Assembly: GCA_037893225.1 (NCBI GenBank)
Contig: JAZGUH010000540.1
Span: forward strand, 124,001 to 188,000
Length of the DNA: 64,000 nt
Source of the DNA: Hippasteria phrygiana
Lineage: Eukaryota > Echinodermata > Asteroidea > Valvatida > Goniasteridae
Reading direction: 5' to 3'
In this document: piece by piece, positions 23,274 through 34,309 of the stretch
How positions within the stretch are numbered: position 1 is the first letter of the stretch
How the letters are laid out: the number at the start of each line of letters is the position of its first letter
The notes under the pieces: generated by a model
Databases searched by the model: none
The model's input: the letters and a program-made list of their open reading frames with translations, nothing else
What the model was told of the DNA's origin: nothing
Position numbers and translations under genes: made by a program

Positions 23274-23534
23274 TTAACTGCTATCTGGGAACTTTGTTGG
23301 GATGGCAGTGGACTTCAGCATATTTTTAATGGTCATCCCATGATTTGAAACACGACGGCTCAAAGTGGCGCTACATAACGCTGAGAAGCTGCTGGGGCCG
23401 GACCACTTCGCTCTTGTCACCTTCACTTTCGCCGTCCAAATTCTCCGATATTTCGCATCAGTTGGAAATAAATGAAGGCTTACTCCATCCTCCGTTGTTT
23501 TGCTGCACCCAGCAGCCACACACATTGTCGGCAT
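23274..23534 (-). pseudogene. THAP zinc-finger domain ORF
   Basis: THAP domains are C2CH zinc-binding DNA-binding modules found in host regulators and in some DNA transposases (P element and others). From the start Met: MCVAAGC supplies the C-x4-C pair, then HLFPTDAKYRRIWTAKVKV with the conserved Trp, KWSGPSSFSALCSA at the second C of the C-x2-H pair, and a late LKSTAIPTKFP matching the AVPT-F box. Between these, the expected HFEP-type stretch appears only in another frame, so two compensating indels are likely. The ORF stops right after the THAP box and no catalytic domain follows. Location inside the TTAA element suggests a transposase-derived exon. Confidence 0.75.
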
Positions 23535-23814
23535 GGCCGAAAAACACTATATTTTGCTTAGATTTTGGACGAAGAATTTTCGCCGTTCTGCACACACACG
23601 TACACACACACTCAATGCATACGCGTGATGAATGGGGCCGGCTCGCGCAGAAGAATCTGTAATGCATGTGCCTCGGTCTACGTAACACACTTATAAATGT
23701 TAATGAGGGTACCACTCAGGGGGCGGAGTAACTTGGTCAAACATTTTCAAAACATTTTTTCTCATATTTAATCTGGGAAATAATTGTCTCTGGACAATGG
23801 AAAATGGCAGCAAT

Positions 23815-23936
23815 TTACGGCGTTATAACGCCCTAATTTTACGGCGTTATAACGCCCTATTACGGTGTTATAACGCCCTAAATTTACTGCGTAATTAACC
23901 ATTGATCTCCATTATATATAATGGAGATCAATGGTT
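23815..23936. repeat. triple GGCGTTATAACGCC palindromes plus a perfect 40-bp palindrome
   Basis: GGCGTTATAACGCC occurs at 23819 and 23843, with a GGTGTT variant at 23864 (spacing 24 and 21). Immediately after, 23897-23936 is a perfect palindrome whose half-site is AACCATTGATCTCCATTATA. Confidence 0.9.
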
Positions 23937-23955
23937 ATAAAGCCCGGTTCATATA

Positions 23956-24393
23956 GGGCGTGTTTGTTTCACGCAGATCCGGAGCGCGATCAGTGATCCG
24001 GAGCGTCGAAAGCTGCTCCGGATCACGTTTTTAGTGATCCTGCTCGCGAGGTGGGTTCGCAAGATCCAAGATGGCGACGTGCGAGACGGACAGAGAAAAG
24101 TGACGGTATATTTTCGTAGATTTGAAGCATTTAACGAGCTATTGTAGCAGTATTTACTCATAATTCTTTTACAGTGTATTTTTTTTTATTAAAAGCAATG
24201 TACGATATATTTACTTTTCTGGAAATACTAGATAGTTTATCATAAAAATAGCTCTACAGAATCTGAAGCAGACGACATTGTCGTGTAATACAAATTCTCC
24301 CAGCATGCAACATATAGCGAGAGGGATTCGCGATCCTGTTTGTTTTCGTTCGGCTCTGGATCACCTCCCGATCTGTGTGAAACAAACAGGCCC
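23956..24393. mobile_element. 438-bp inverted-terminus MITE tiled with GATCCGGAGC
   Basis: Ends GGGCGTGTTTGTTTCACGC and the inverse of GGGCCTGTTTGTTTCACAC. The left part is tiled with GATCCGGAGC and GATCACT variants; the right end has CTGGATCACCTCCCGATC. It contains AAGATGGCGACG at 24069 (YY1-like). Nested inside the TTAA element. No clear target duplication. Confidence 0.75.
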
Positions 24394-24563
24394 AGAGACT
24401 GGATAGGGCACCGCGTCGTGTTCGTGCACGAATATCGAATGCGCGGCCGGCCGCGCAATAGCGGCGCAAGAGGGTAACGCGCACTGTGTGTTCGCTTTAT
24501 GTACTCAGTCTGGAATTTAAGTGGATTATCGAAAACATTCTTAGCCTAACGTTATCATATGAT

Positions 24564-24748
24564 GCACGATATGGGGCAGAGCGAACCCCCCCCCCCCCCC
24601 CCTCTTTTGTGTTGGTCATTGTGTTCCTGTAATCTCAGGAATTCTTTTCAGAAGTCTAGGGGGGATGTGTTAGGTAACAATAGTCTGGAGAGTGTATATG
24701 TTATAGGGACAAAAGGGGGGGGGGGTACCCCTCTGCCCCATATCGTGC
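24564..24748. mobile_element. palindromic MITE with C/G tract, copy 1 of 5
   Basis: Ends GCACGATATGGGGCAGAG and inverse. Directly inside the ends are a C run (about 24588-24602) and a G run (about 24715-24726). The core reads ATTGTGTTCC, AATTCTTTTCAGA, TTAGGTAACAATAGTCTGGA. Four related copies lie at 37151, 37621, 58842 and 59302. Confidence 0.88.
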
Positions 24749-24991
24749 TGGGTATAAACGTTTTGGGGAGTTTAAGCGCTCCCCCAAAAATCAGTAAAAA
24801 AAAGTGAATTGTTGTTTCATTTTTATCACACCTGTAAGTGTAAGTCATTAGAGCAGTTGTATAATACAAATTTAATAATCGTATTAAATATTATTCTGAA
24901 ATGACATCGTATTTTTAATTCTGAGCACCCATTGTTACATGTATTATTTTATAAACTGAACACTCACAAAGAGAAAATGTATCGAGGTTCA

Positions 24992-25053
24992 TTTAAATGT
25001 AACACAATTAGAAAGTAAAAGGTTTAAATGTAACACAATTAGAAAGTAAAAGG
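24992..25053. repeat. 31-bp direct duplication
   Basis: TTTAAATGTAACACAATTAG followed by AAAGTAAAAGG occurs twice in tandem at 24992 and 25023. Confidence 0.9.
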
Positions 25054-25282
25054 TTAAGACAAAACTCGCTGGGAAATATGGAAAACTAATAATAAACAAT
25101 CCTTCATCCTAAGGCACAACTAAAAGACTCATCAGCGAATTATTTTTGAACAGGGTATTCTTTTGTGAACTTATGTCTCACTCGGTCTCCCTTGATTGCT
25201 GCTGTTAAAACGGGAAGACGGTTTAATACCCCCCCCCCCCCCCCCTCCACATGTGTGTGGGTGTACGTTTGTATAGCTATTC

Positions 25283-25431
25283 AGGCCGTGGACCTTTAAC
25301 AAAAAGGACAATAGGGTCCGCGATTGTGTCAAGGTCCACGATTAAAAATCTTGTACAAAACCAATGGGAGGCCTTCCGAAAAAGTTAGAGTATAAACAAA
25401 AGAGGGACAATAGGAGGTCCGCGATTGCCGG
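25283..25431. mobile_element. CCGGCAATCGTGGAC MITE, copy 1 of 3
   Basis: Reads in inverse relative to the copies at 55865 and 56069: shared CCAATGGGAGGCCTTCCGAA, GAGGGACAATAGGAGGTCC and a terminal GCGATTGCCGG. The other end is degraded (GGCCGTGGACC). No coding capacity. Confidence 0.75.
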
Positions 25432-25435
25432 TGTT

Positions 25436-25570
25436 TACACCTAAGTGTTTAAATGCTAAACGTGTTGCGTCAAAAAGCTAAACGCTAAATATAAACATGT
25501 CGTGGGCTAAACGTGTCAAAAAAGTGGGTACAAGAAAAGTGTTTAAAAGCTAAACGCCTTGTTTTACAGT
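25436..25570. repeat. GCTAAACGTGT-tiled stretch
   Basis: Repeated AAGTGTTTAAATGCTAAACG, GCTAAACGCTAAA, GGGCTAAACGTGTC, GTGTTTAAAAGCTAAACGCC. It resembles the AAACATGTTTAGAAGCTAAA stretch at 39480-39620 and may be part of the same or a similar motif-tiled element. Confidence 0.5.
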
Positions 25571-25941
25571 GCATGACAGTTAAACGGCCCATTCCCCGAG
25601 GAGCCTTCGCTAAAAGGGAGAAAATCAGGGTAAGTTCGATGTTAGTTGTTGTTGCAACTTACGAAATTGCACGGGACGTGTAGACCTAGTGTGTGTATAC
25701 AGGCCGGGTCCAGACTATCGAGTCGATCCATGAATTTCGGTGCCTCGGTCTACGTCACGAACAGCGCCCTCAATTTGAGTCTCAACAAATTTCAAAACGA
25801 GGGGGTCAATTTTTGAGCGGCAAATAATCACACTAAAACTTCACTTAAACCAGTTTGGCTTTTAATTCACATTTAATACATATAAATGAATATATTTATG
25901 AAATAAAATGTGATCCGGTCAATTTGAGAAGCATGTTTCCT

Positions 25942-27837
25942 TTAAGTAAAACATTATCTCGGAAAAATCAGATCGCAAACATCAATTGTGTGTAATTAAT
26001 TGTAATGTCGATAAAGAGCGAAACGAAAAAGTAAGAGAAATTGAGCCAAAGTTACAAACAAGAGGAATAAATCATTATTTAAAATCGTTTTATTCTGTGC
26101 TCTTATCGCACGAATTAACTCATTAAACCTACGTCGAAGTTAATATAAAAATTAAATTTCGACGTATGTTTAATGAGAGAATTCGTGCGACACGACCACA
26201 GAATAAAACGATTTCAAATAATGATTCAACTTTTCCGTGATGAGAGATTCTCTGTTGTGTATAATTGATAACGTTCCCCTTCAATATATAATCTGTTCAA
26301 TTGTGGAGACGTTTAAACCAAACGTCTAGACTCACTTTCAAACTATCACTTTCAAAATGTCAGCAGTGGCGTAGCCAGGTTCATTTTAGTTGGTGGGGGA
26401 GCATATTTTTATCTAAAAAACACCCGATTTTGAGGTCCCTGCAAAAATACTTTAAAAAGCTAGTTGTATGCATTTACTGAGTAACACGCCCACAAGCAGC
26501 GACGTTTAATGCTACGTAAGACTGATTGACAGAGGAGTCTTGCAGTTGCCAAGCGTCTAGTCTACACTGCAGCCTTTGAAAGGAAAAGCCAGTTCAACTC
26601 TCTAATAGGCGTACCTGACTAACAATGTATATGTGTCTAAACAAGCCAAAGCTCGCCCCGACATTAATTAAGGACACCGCGGTAGTTTATGCACTTTCTT
26701 GCTCTGGGAAAGATAAAGGTTTACACTTTTTCTGAAGATTGCGTGCTTTTCTAGTTCTACAACTGTAGATTGGGCATTTGGATTTCATAGCTTTGCAACG
26801 ATTTCTCTCCTTTTTCGCACCGTCGCAAACCGCAGCGCGACTTCGAATTTATGCTCTTGTTTTAAGATTCTGATGCGCATGCACGCATGCACATTGAACT
26901 TTGTTCCGCCCAGTTAAATTAGGAGTTACGGCTCTTAGTTCAAAAGTTTACATGAAGTATTTGTTTACTAATCGTGGGTCGATTTTTTATTTGTTTAGTG
27001 TCCCATTGGAAAGTAATACTAACTTTCAACGTTTTGAGCATTAATGATATTTGTCTATAGCATTACCAAGACGACCGTGCGTGCTTCAGTCAACGCACTT
27101 ATAAGCAGAGTTCGTCACTTTTATCGCTTTCTGCATTATTATTATATTTAAGTCAGACGTTGGCCCTAGAAATTGAGCTTTAAATGTTGTTGAGCAAATT
27201 TACCATCATTATGAACCTTTGTTTTCCTATATGAAGGCGATCTGTTGAATCTGTTCGTTGGTACAATGAATGCAAAGACTGCCCTGGTTGATATCACATC
27301 AACGGCTTCCTGACATGTCAGCAAATATCATGACTATTTGGAATAACGAAAAGGAACACTTAATCCTTACATTTAAAAACAAGAATGGTGTGTTGACAAA
27401 CACAAATGCCCCGCCAAGTTAAATTACCCTTTTTAACCAAAGACTGATTTTTTTAAAAGAGATGAACACTGCATATATATATAGTCAGTTTCAACATTGC
27501 ACGTCCACAGAACGTGAATAATAATTGTAATTAACTGCAAACACCGGTTTATTGGCGTGACATTTTACATTGATAATCATCCTATCTTCATTAGCATACC
27601 AAATTTCGAGAAAGTCTGATACTGATGGAGGGGATTCGGCCCCGGCTTTGAGAGGGCAAAACGAATAAAAAGAACCTGGATCTTTAAGGGTTGACTTTTG
27701 CTGGGACTTGTGGGTGTGCGCGCGCAGTTAAGGACATAGAGCAAATAATTACATCAGAGGACAATAGGTCTTCGTTTCGAAAGCTTTCGTAAGAAATTGG
27801 AACAAACCGAATAAGAGGAAATCCAATTTTCATGCTA
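25942..27837. repeat. segment A of a dispersed duplication (partner 50184-58818)
   Basis: Collinear with pieces of 50184-58818: 25942-26324 with 50184-50552, 26325-26910 with 51976-52612, 26911-27140 with 53268-53500, 27141-27460 with 55080-55400, 27461-27837 with 58442-58818. Segment A is the compact version. Its left edge coincides with the TTAA end of the upstream transposon. It includes AGTGGCGTAGCCAGGTTCA and no gene I recognise. CCAAT, E-box or other sites are not evident. Confidence 0.9.
26070..26226. repeat. foldback, about 70-bp arms
   Basis: AATCATTATT...CTACGTCGAA is inverted as TTCGACGTATG...AATAATGATT with a ~20-bp loop. The partner in segment B is 50299-50454. Confidence 0.85.
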
Positions 27838-28490
27838 TTTCGCTGCGCTCATACGCATGAAAAACAGTTTCACACTCTTGAACAAAAGGAACAGAGACAT
27901 TTTGATTTCTCAAATATTTATTTAGCATGGGATTGTGGTTAGCCTCAGTGCCGAGCACACTTCTCGATTCCTTCACATTTCTCGTTTGTATTAATACAAA
28001 AATTAGTGCAATTTTATATTAATTTGTTAGTTAATTATTTGTAAAGAAATGTTCCACTTTAGAACATGGCCCTCTCGGCCCTTCGGACTCTGTCCGGAAA
28101 CCATTATTAAAATAATATAAAACAATACACTACAGCACAGTTCTTAGACATTTCCTTTTACACCTGTTCCACCTTGGAACATGGCCCTCTCGGCCTTTCC
28201 GACTCTTTGCGGTAATCATAATTAAATTTAAATATTTGTTTCACATCGAAACTCTGGCCTCTTTGGCCAGAATAAAAATAAGAATGAACACGTTCCGGTC
28301 AAACTGATATCTGGCAGCTTATGTCTCTTGGTAACCTTATACTGATACAGCAAGAACATTATTAAGATACATCTTCACTAAAATTGAAATAGCTAGAACA
28401 ATTTCGATCTTAAAGCGGTAACTATATGTGGATAGAGATACTTAAAGATTCTGAAGTACCCTTGAGACATGGAGATGATGGTAAATATCT
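27838..28490. repeat. DIRS 3' non-coding region with GTTCCAC direct repeats
   Basis: GTTCCACTTTAGAACATGGC followed by CCTCTCGGCC occurs at 28051 and, diverged, at 28166, with a shorter echo (CTGGCCTCTTTGGCCAG) near 28255. These lie downstream of the minus-strand recombinase gene and are probably terminal or internal-complementary sequences of the DIRS element. The element edge is not defined. Confidence 0.55.
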
Positions 28491-29457
28491 CTATGTAGGC
28501 CCTATGTACCTGTTCTTGGCCTCGGAAGTTTTCCACCTTCCATGTTGTATTAATTCTTCAGAAACACCATGATGAGCTACATGTGAAGCACCCCCAGAAC
28601 GCATACTGTGAAGACCAAATCTATTAGGATTGGTTATTCCAATTTGTTTAAACGCATCTAAAAAGATTTCTCTGCATCGTGTGTAACTTAGAGGTCTACT
28701 CCCTAATGGAGTATAGGAATTTGATTTTGAATGAAACGACAATGGAGTAAAGATATAAACGTCTTGTCTAATGTCAAATTTGCACATTTCCAGATATCTT
28801 TTTAGTATTTGAACAGGAGTGTAAAATTCCTTTGTATCTGAAATGTAAGCCATGTTGCCTTACCTAAAAACGTCCGTTTTAGATCGAGGAATGAAAATGC
28901 TCAAACCCGCGTCATTAGGCAGTTGTTTTATGTGACTTGCCTTAATTTGCGCCATTTCATCATGTAGAAAAAGAAGAGTAAATTTAAGGATAACATAACA
29001 TGCCGTTCTAAGCTGCATCAAATTACAATTAGGATTACCGAAGAAGCGTGCAATGGATTGGACAATTTCAAAAGAAATTGGTTCTTTATGTTGAGGTGGT
29101 TTGTGAAGGCTACGTTTCTGACTAACAATAATGTTTTGCACTATTGGACTGTCAACAGGATTTTTACTACAGTTGACTAGTGAATGTAGCCATTTAATAG
29201 CCGAGGCCACTGTAATAATGGTGCTGTCTGATGTATAAACAGACGCCTTATCGACAATGAAAGTAGCAACGAATTCCTCTCTGGGCTGGCAACTGTACTG
29301 GAAGTTTCAGTTTCTGAAGCCACGAGAAGAATTCGCGACATTTGTATAGGTAGGAGGTAATAGTGCCGTCTGCCTTGGCCATCAACATATCTCGAAAGGT
29401 GCACATCTTGAAACCTTGAATTTGCTGAGGAAATTCCGACCAAAAACTATGTCGCAA
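28491..29457 (-). pseudogene. DIRS tyrosine recombinase
   Basis: Catalyses integration of the DNA copy through a covalent Tyr-DNA link. The N-terminal core-binding part is visible at 29457-29248 (FRDMLMAKADGTITSYLYKC, REFFSWLQKLKLP). After a frameshift, 29210-28860 carries LRTACYVILKFTLLFLHDEM with the first catalytic Arg. After a stop near 28860, 28853-28491 holds FGLHSMRSGGASHVAHHGVS (H-x-x-R box), HGRWKT and NRYI with the putative catalytic Tyr. All key boxes are present, but two frame breaks separate them. Next to RNase H as in DIRS elements. Confidence 0.88.
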
Positions 29458-29507
29458 AACTATCTAATGCACAGAGGGAAAAAATTAGAAAGTTTTCATT
29501 AATTTAA

Positions 29508-30600
29508 TCATGCATTGGTGAAATGAATATAAGCAGCTCCTATTTTGCTTTTGAATAGGTTAGACCCTATAAGGGAATTCTTGTTCCGTCCTAACTTGAG
29601 ATTCTTGTGTCCAGGAAGAGAAATGAAGGCTTTAATACCCGACTTGTAAGATGCCCACAGTAAAGGCCAAAAGGGTGAAGAAGGCCACCAAGGGAAGACA
29701 AGTACTCCTTTGCCTTTGCACATGAATAAGTGACGAAGAACGCTAGGAATAAGTAGTACTGGTGGAACTAAAAGGCAGTTTTCGTTGGTCCAATTTTTTG
29801 AGAAGGCATCGACTCCAGAGGATCCAGGTTCCAAAAATCTTGAAAAGAATCTAGGCAATTTTGTGTTATAGTAAGTTGCGAAACAACCTATGAAAATTGA
29901 CCCCATAGATTGTTAATGATGAGGAAGAAATCTTCAGAAATCGACCAGTCATCCAAGTCAACTAATCTACTGATAAAATCAGCTTGTTCATTTTCCGTTC
30001 TAGGAATCCACTGTACCTCTAATCTTATGTTATTGTGAAGACAAATCGAAAATATATCCAAAAAAATCTTGTGTAGTTCAAGATTCATACTACCAACCTC
30101 TACAATGTGAGCTGCCGATTGGCTATCTGTAAATACTTTGAGTTTAGAGTTAGATATTAGAGGCAAGAATGACATGAGAGCAAAGGAGATTGTTTAATTC
30201 CCGCCAAGTTGAGCTTTTGAGGGATTCGTCCAATGCTTGTGAGCAACATGTATACATCGTTGCACATGATGGATCCTGCCCCTTTAGCACTTGCATCACA
30301 ACACATGATCTTGTTAACTATAGAGCTGTGGAAAATATAGCGAACATTTAAGTTTGCGACTTCGTTTTTCCAAAAGTTGATTTCTGAATTACAAAATATG
30401 TCTAATGTGATCTCTTCATCTTCGTGCTTACTAAGCGCAATAGCCGATTGGCAATGACGAGTCATAAGCCTGGCAATATTTCCTACTACTGGACCCAACG
30501 ATATTATTTGGCCAACAAAGGAATGTAACTTCCGTATAGGAAGAACTTGTGTTAACTCGGACACAGTACCGGTAGTTGTTATCTTTTGTATACGTCTATC
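29508..30600 (-). pseudogene. DIRS RNase H and connection region
   Basis: 30603-30157 holds LPIRKLHSFVGQIISLGPVV and IMCCDASAKGAGSIM, the connection and first catalytic Asp of RNase H. 30175-29888 continues KVFTDSQSAAHIVEVGS with the second Asp, and WIPRTENEQADFISRLVD with the last Asp. 29906-29508 contains VDAFSKNWTNENCLLVPPV and VLVFPWWPSSPFWPLL, a conserved DIRS/Pao-like tail. It is read in three overlapping frames, so frameshifts are present. It degrades RNA of the RNA-DNA hybrid during reverse transcription. Confidence 0.85.
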
Positions 30601-31031
30601 CATGGGCGGAGATCCGGGGGGGGGGGGGGGTGGGGGGATATATCCCCCACTTTTTGACCTGGGGGATGACCAATGTAATCATCCCCCCCACTTTTTAAGG
30701 GTAGACGTACTAACTTGCGCAGAGTCCGTAACTTGCCAATACATGTATTTTTGTTTCGCTAAACACGTGATGACTTTCCATTGTTCCCTTTAATATAACC
30801 CATCCCCATAGACTAAGCACTAGTTTGCCTGTCCTCACTTTTTCCGGAACAAAGAAATAAATGTGAGGACCGTAATGTTCCCTTTGTTATACCCGTTTTT
30901 CTGTCGCGTGTAATGCGATACCATGACACCTTTGACAGGCCAGCACCACGCAGCCCAGCAAGTGCGAGTGTCGTTCGTTTACTTTCCCTGCATTGAGTTT
31001 AAACGCACTGTAGGCAAGAGCTCGGTATGTA

Positions 31032-32016
31032 CAGGCGCGGATCCGGGGGGGGGGGGGGGGGGGGTGGCCGCGGGGGCACGTGCCCCCCCGGTAAATTGAG
31101 TCGAAAAAAGAAAGACAAAAAGAAGAGGGAAACAAAAGAGGGGGAGGTGAGAGAAAAGGAGGGGAGGAGGAGGGCAACCTCCTTAAAAGAGATACCGCCG
31201 CCGATATTAAACATCTGCTGTGTCTACTTTTTGGCATAAACTACTGAAAAATGCAATAAGCAAAAAAAAAAGGTTATCAATCATGCCATGGAACTGAATC
31301 CCTCTTGAGAAAACCGGAGTATTTCCCGGATCCCTGGGATTTTAACTCTGTCCATCGATCCCCCTTCAATCCTCCTTGCCGGGTTCGATCCCATTTTAAT
31401 CACTTTGCCGGATCTAGTGTAAACGCGGTGCATCTCAACATATAATCCCCTTGAGGAGTTTATTACAGGTTAAATGGCCCCAAAAAGCAGGAAACAATGG
31501 ATCACTTGACTGAATGACATACTAAATGTGCCTAAATCCTCTATTATGTCTTGCAGCCGATCTGCCGATTGTTTTAACACAGGGCAAGGAACAGTCTGAA
31601 ATCAAGCCCTTTTCTTGAAAACTTCAACTGAACTGAATTAATACCAAGAAAAATTCCGGACAAATTAAAGATGAAGGGGAAAAACTGCAAATTAGATGCC
31701 AAAAATGGGGGAGGGAGAAACTTAGATTTTTGTAGTGATGCATGACATGGCTAAAAAATTGCCAAAAAATAATGGCTAACATAATGATATATATATTCTC
31801 CATATACAATGTAATCTTAACAACTTAAAAAAAATTGTCAGGTGAAAGTGGTCAGGAATCGCCTCAGATTGCACCACGGAGCATCCACACTAAAAAAATG
31901 TCGGGGCCCTTAAGCGGGCCCCGGACCCCACGCCGTAAGGGCTTCGCGCTTCGCGCTCGCATTTGTCCGTTTTGGGTGTGCCCCCCCCGTCTACAAACTT
32001 CCTCGATCCGCGCCTG
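31032..32016. mobile_element. 985-bp element with CAGGCGCGGATC ends, nested
   Basis: Ends CAGGCGCGGATC and inverse; ATGT precedes the left end (31027-31030) and follows the right end (32017-32020), though one base offset remains on the left. A long G tract (31046-31062) lies just inside the left end. The sub-terminal GGGCCC-TTAA-GCGGGCCCC and GGACCCCACGCCGT match the right end of the host 5.1-kb element (35610-35650), so the two are related. Confidence 0.75.
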
Positions 32017-32020
32017 ATGT

Positions 32021-34030
32021 CGGAAGGTAGATTGGTTGGTGGGGAGACAGTTTATGCCTCACGACAAGCACAGTAAGGTGGGGAATAGTCGGTCTTTGCC
32101 ACATTAGAATGCAGAAGTTCAGATCCCAACAAAGATGATCAGTCAGCGCGCAGCGTGCTGAAAAGTGCTTTGTTTATTTGCAGCGTATGCATAAAACGCT
32201 CGGTAAATGCATATTCATGAGATTGGAGATCACATTTTCGAAAATTCATTTTCCAGTTAACGTGTCTTTAAAAGTAAGAGTTTAATTAAAAGACAGGCTG
32301 GAAATGGTATAGCCTCATTGTTTAGCGAGATTATTCAAACTTTAAACGTCCATTTTGTGAAATATATGAACGAAAATGTGACCGTTGTTGTAGTGAATTT
32401 ACGGTCGGTGAAAAATGTCTTTTTACTAAACTAAACGAAGTTGGGCAGAAGAATCTGACGGGTTGGAGACAAGCTATAATATTAAGTTACCTATCTATAT
32501 AAATACGGTTCTCTTGATTATTCGAAACAGTCAGGATCAATAAAAAAAATGATGTCCATTCCGTATGCCCAGATTAGGAAAACAACGCAGCTTTGCAAGC
32601 ACGTGGATGGCACGAGTGTGCTGTCCTCATTGGTCATATCCCCAAACGACTTTGCATCTTGACCAATCAGGCACCGCTATATTTAACACAAGGGCGCTTT
32701 CATGTGTCAAGTACCCTGCTCCACATACAGGCTTATAATAAAGTGTGAAGGCGGAGTAAAGGCGCCAGACTAGAAAATACAATCGTTGCGTAATGCACAC
32801 GTCTTCTCGGAATAGGGAAAGTACATGTAAAACGATGCATTATAAACACATCACAAAGATTGCCAGGCTGCTTTTGTCATTTGTCTTATTTTTTTTCAAT
32901 GACAAATGTAATATATCCACAACCTAAGTTCTACAGTCTGGAATTCAAAATGGGGTTAAATCGAAATTATTGTGTGCCGATAAAAAGTTGTCTATTGATG
33001 ATTTTCCTTTTGGCTCAAACTGATTAAAAACAAAAAGGGAAACCACTTTTTCTTTGACGGGTTTGGCCAAAACAAGTATTGTAAAATGTAAATATAGGCT
33101 ACCCACAATGCTATTTCCTGTAAAAGGGGGTGGGGGGGGGGGGGGGAGGGAGATACCCTATCAATTTTTGTGTACCTATAACATTCATATGTTGTAGATC
33201 ATGGATGACAAATAATAAATAACAGAAAATGATGCTTTAATGAATACAACTAAAACCCGTGTACCATTTTCACTTTTATTTTATTTTCACAAGCAGCTAC
33301 AAATGTTTTGTATACAAGGTACTGAAAGACTTTTAAACATTAATAATATTTCAAAGAAGGGCACAAGACATTGCAGAAATGACATTTTCACACTTTTTAC
33401 ATCAAGTCGAAAGACATGAAAATGTGTTTACAAGAGTAAACATGAAACTACATGTTAAGGTTTTTCTACATGTATACTGAAATCAAACACCAATAAATAA
33501 GTTCTTCAATACTTAACATTTTGCAAGGTTTCGGTGTTGAGATTTGAGGGAAATTAATGAAGCACAAAACATTTAGAGGCATATGGCATTGCTGAAAAAG
33601 TAAACTGCATTTTCTACCAAAAGATTTGATTCAAAATTGCAAAAACTAGGGTCTTTAGAATTAAAAGAAGACTGCAGTGGAATGTCCAATAAAAAAATAA
33701 TACATGTACATATACCAGGCATGCAACCTCAAACAAATGAGGAAATTCCAATCTTTACAAGAGTTTGTGTTTTTCAATTTTCAATGGCATACTAAAGTGT
33801 GAAGTGAAAAACGAGGAATCAGCTGATCCGATGAAAAGTTGCATGCCTGATGTACATGCGTTTCAACAAAACCGGAGTCGTTTCAACATTTAAAAAAATC
33901 TGTCTATACATGGACTCGTACATACACACTGGACTTCAATGACGGCACACTTTGTCATTTGTTTCATTTTAAACACATTTTGAGAGTAATATAAGTTTAA
34001 GTGATGGGCAATTCCCATGTTTAAAACAGG
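32021..34030. other. non-coding interior of the 5.1-kb element
   Basis: No recognised coding domain. A 19-bp string ATCAGTCAGCGCGCAGCGT at 32138-32156 recurs inverted at 34945-34963. A G-rich tract lies at 33126-33150. Possibly captured or deletion-derived sequence. Confidence 0.4.
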
Positions 34031-34301
34031 GTACGAGTTGTCCAAACCTAGGTACGAGTTGTCCAAACCTAGGTACGAGTTGTCCAAACCTAGGTACGAG
34101 TTGTCCAAACCTAGGTACGAGTTGTCCAAACCTAGGTACGAGTTGTCCAAACCTAGGTACGAGTTGTCCAAGGTACGAGTTGTCCAAGGTACGAGTTGTC
34201 CAAGGTACGAGTTGTCCAAGGTACGAGTTGTCCAAGGTACGAGTTGTCCAAGGTACGAGTTGTCCAAGGTACGAGTTGTCCAAGGTACGAGTTGTCCTGT
34301 T
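34031..34301. repeat. GTACGAGTTGTCCAA minisatellite, 15 copies, period switching from 21 to 16 bp
   Basis: GTACGAG occurs at 34031, 34052, 34073, 34094, 34115, 34136, 34157 (period 21), then 34173, 34189, 34205, 34221, 34237, 34253, 34269, 34285 (period 16). The long unit is the short one plus ACCTA. Copies are identical within each class. Frames open on both strands here are by-products. Confidence 0.97.
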
Positions 34302-34309
34302 ACCCAGTT

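Larger units (their letters stand above)
22891..25941. mobile_element. 3.05-kb Kolobok/T2-like element with long inverted arms and TTAA duplication
   Basis: Arms 22891-23280 and 25577-25941 are inverse copies (GGATCACATT, GAGGGCGCTGTTCGTGACGT, GGTAAGTTCGATGTTA and more). Termini are AGGAAACATGC and inverse, flanked by TTAA at 22887-22890 and 25942-25945; TTAAAGGAA matches the TTAAAGGRR ends known from T2/Kolobok elements. A THAP-domain ORF lies just inside the left arm. The interior is loaded with smaller MITEs and poly-C tracts. Each arm carries the consensus splice donor AGGGTAAGTTC. Confidence 0.8.

Noticed and set aside
34031..34301. CRISPR-like repeat array
   Set aside because: Units are contiguous with no unique spacers, and the genome is eukaryotic. 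The same holds for 48073-48332.
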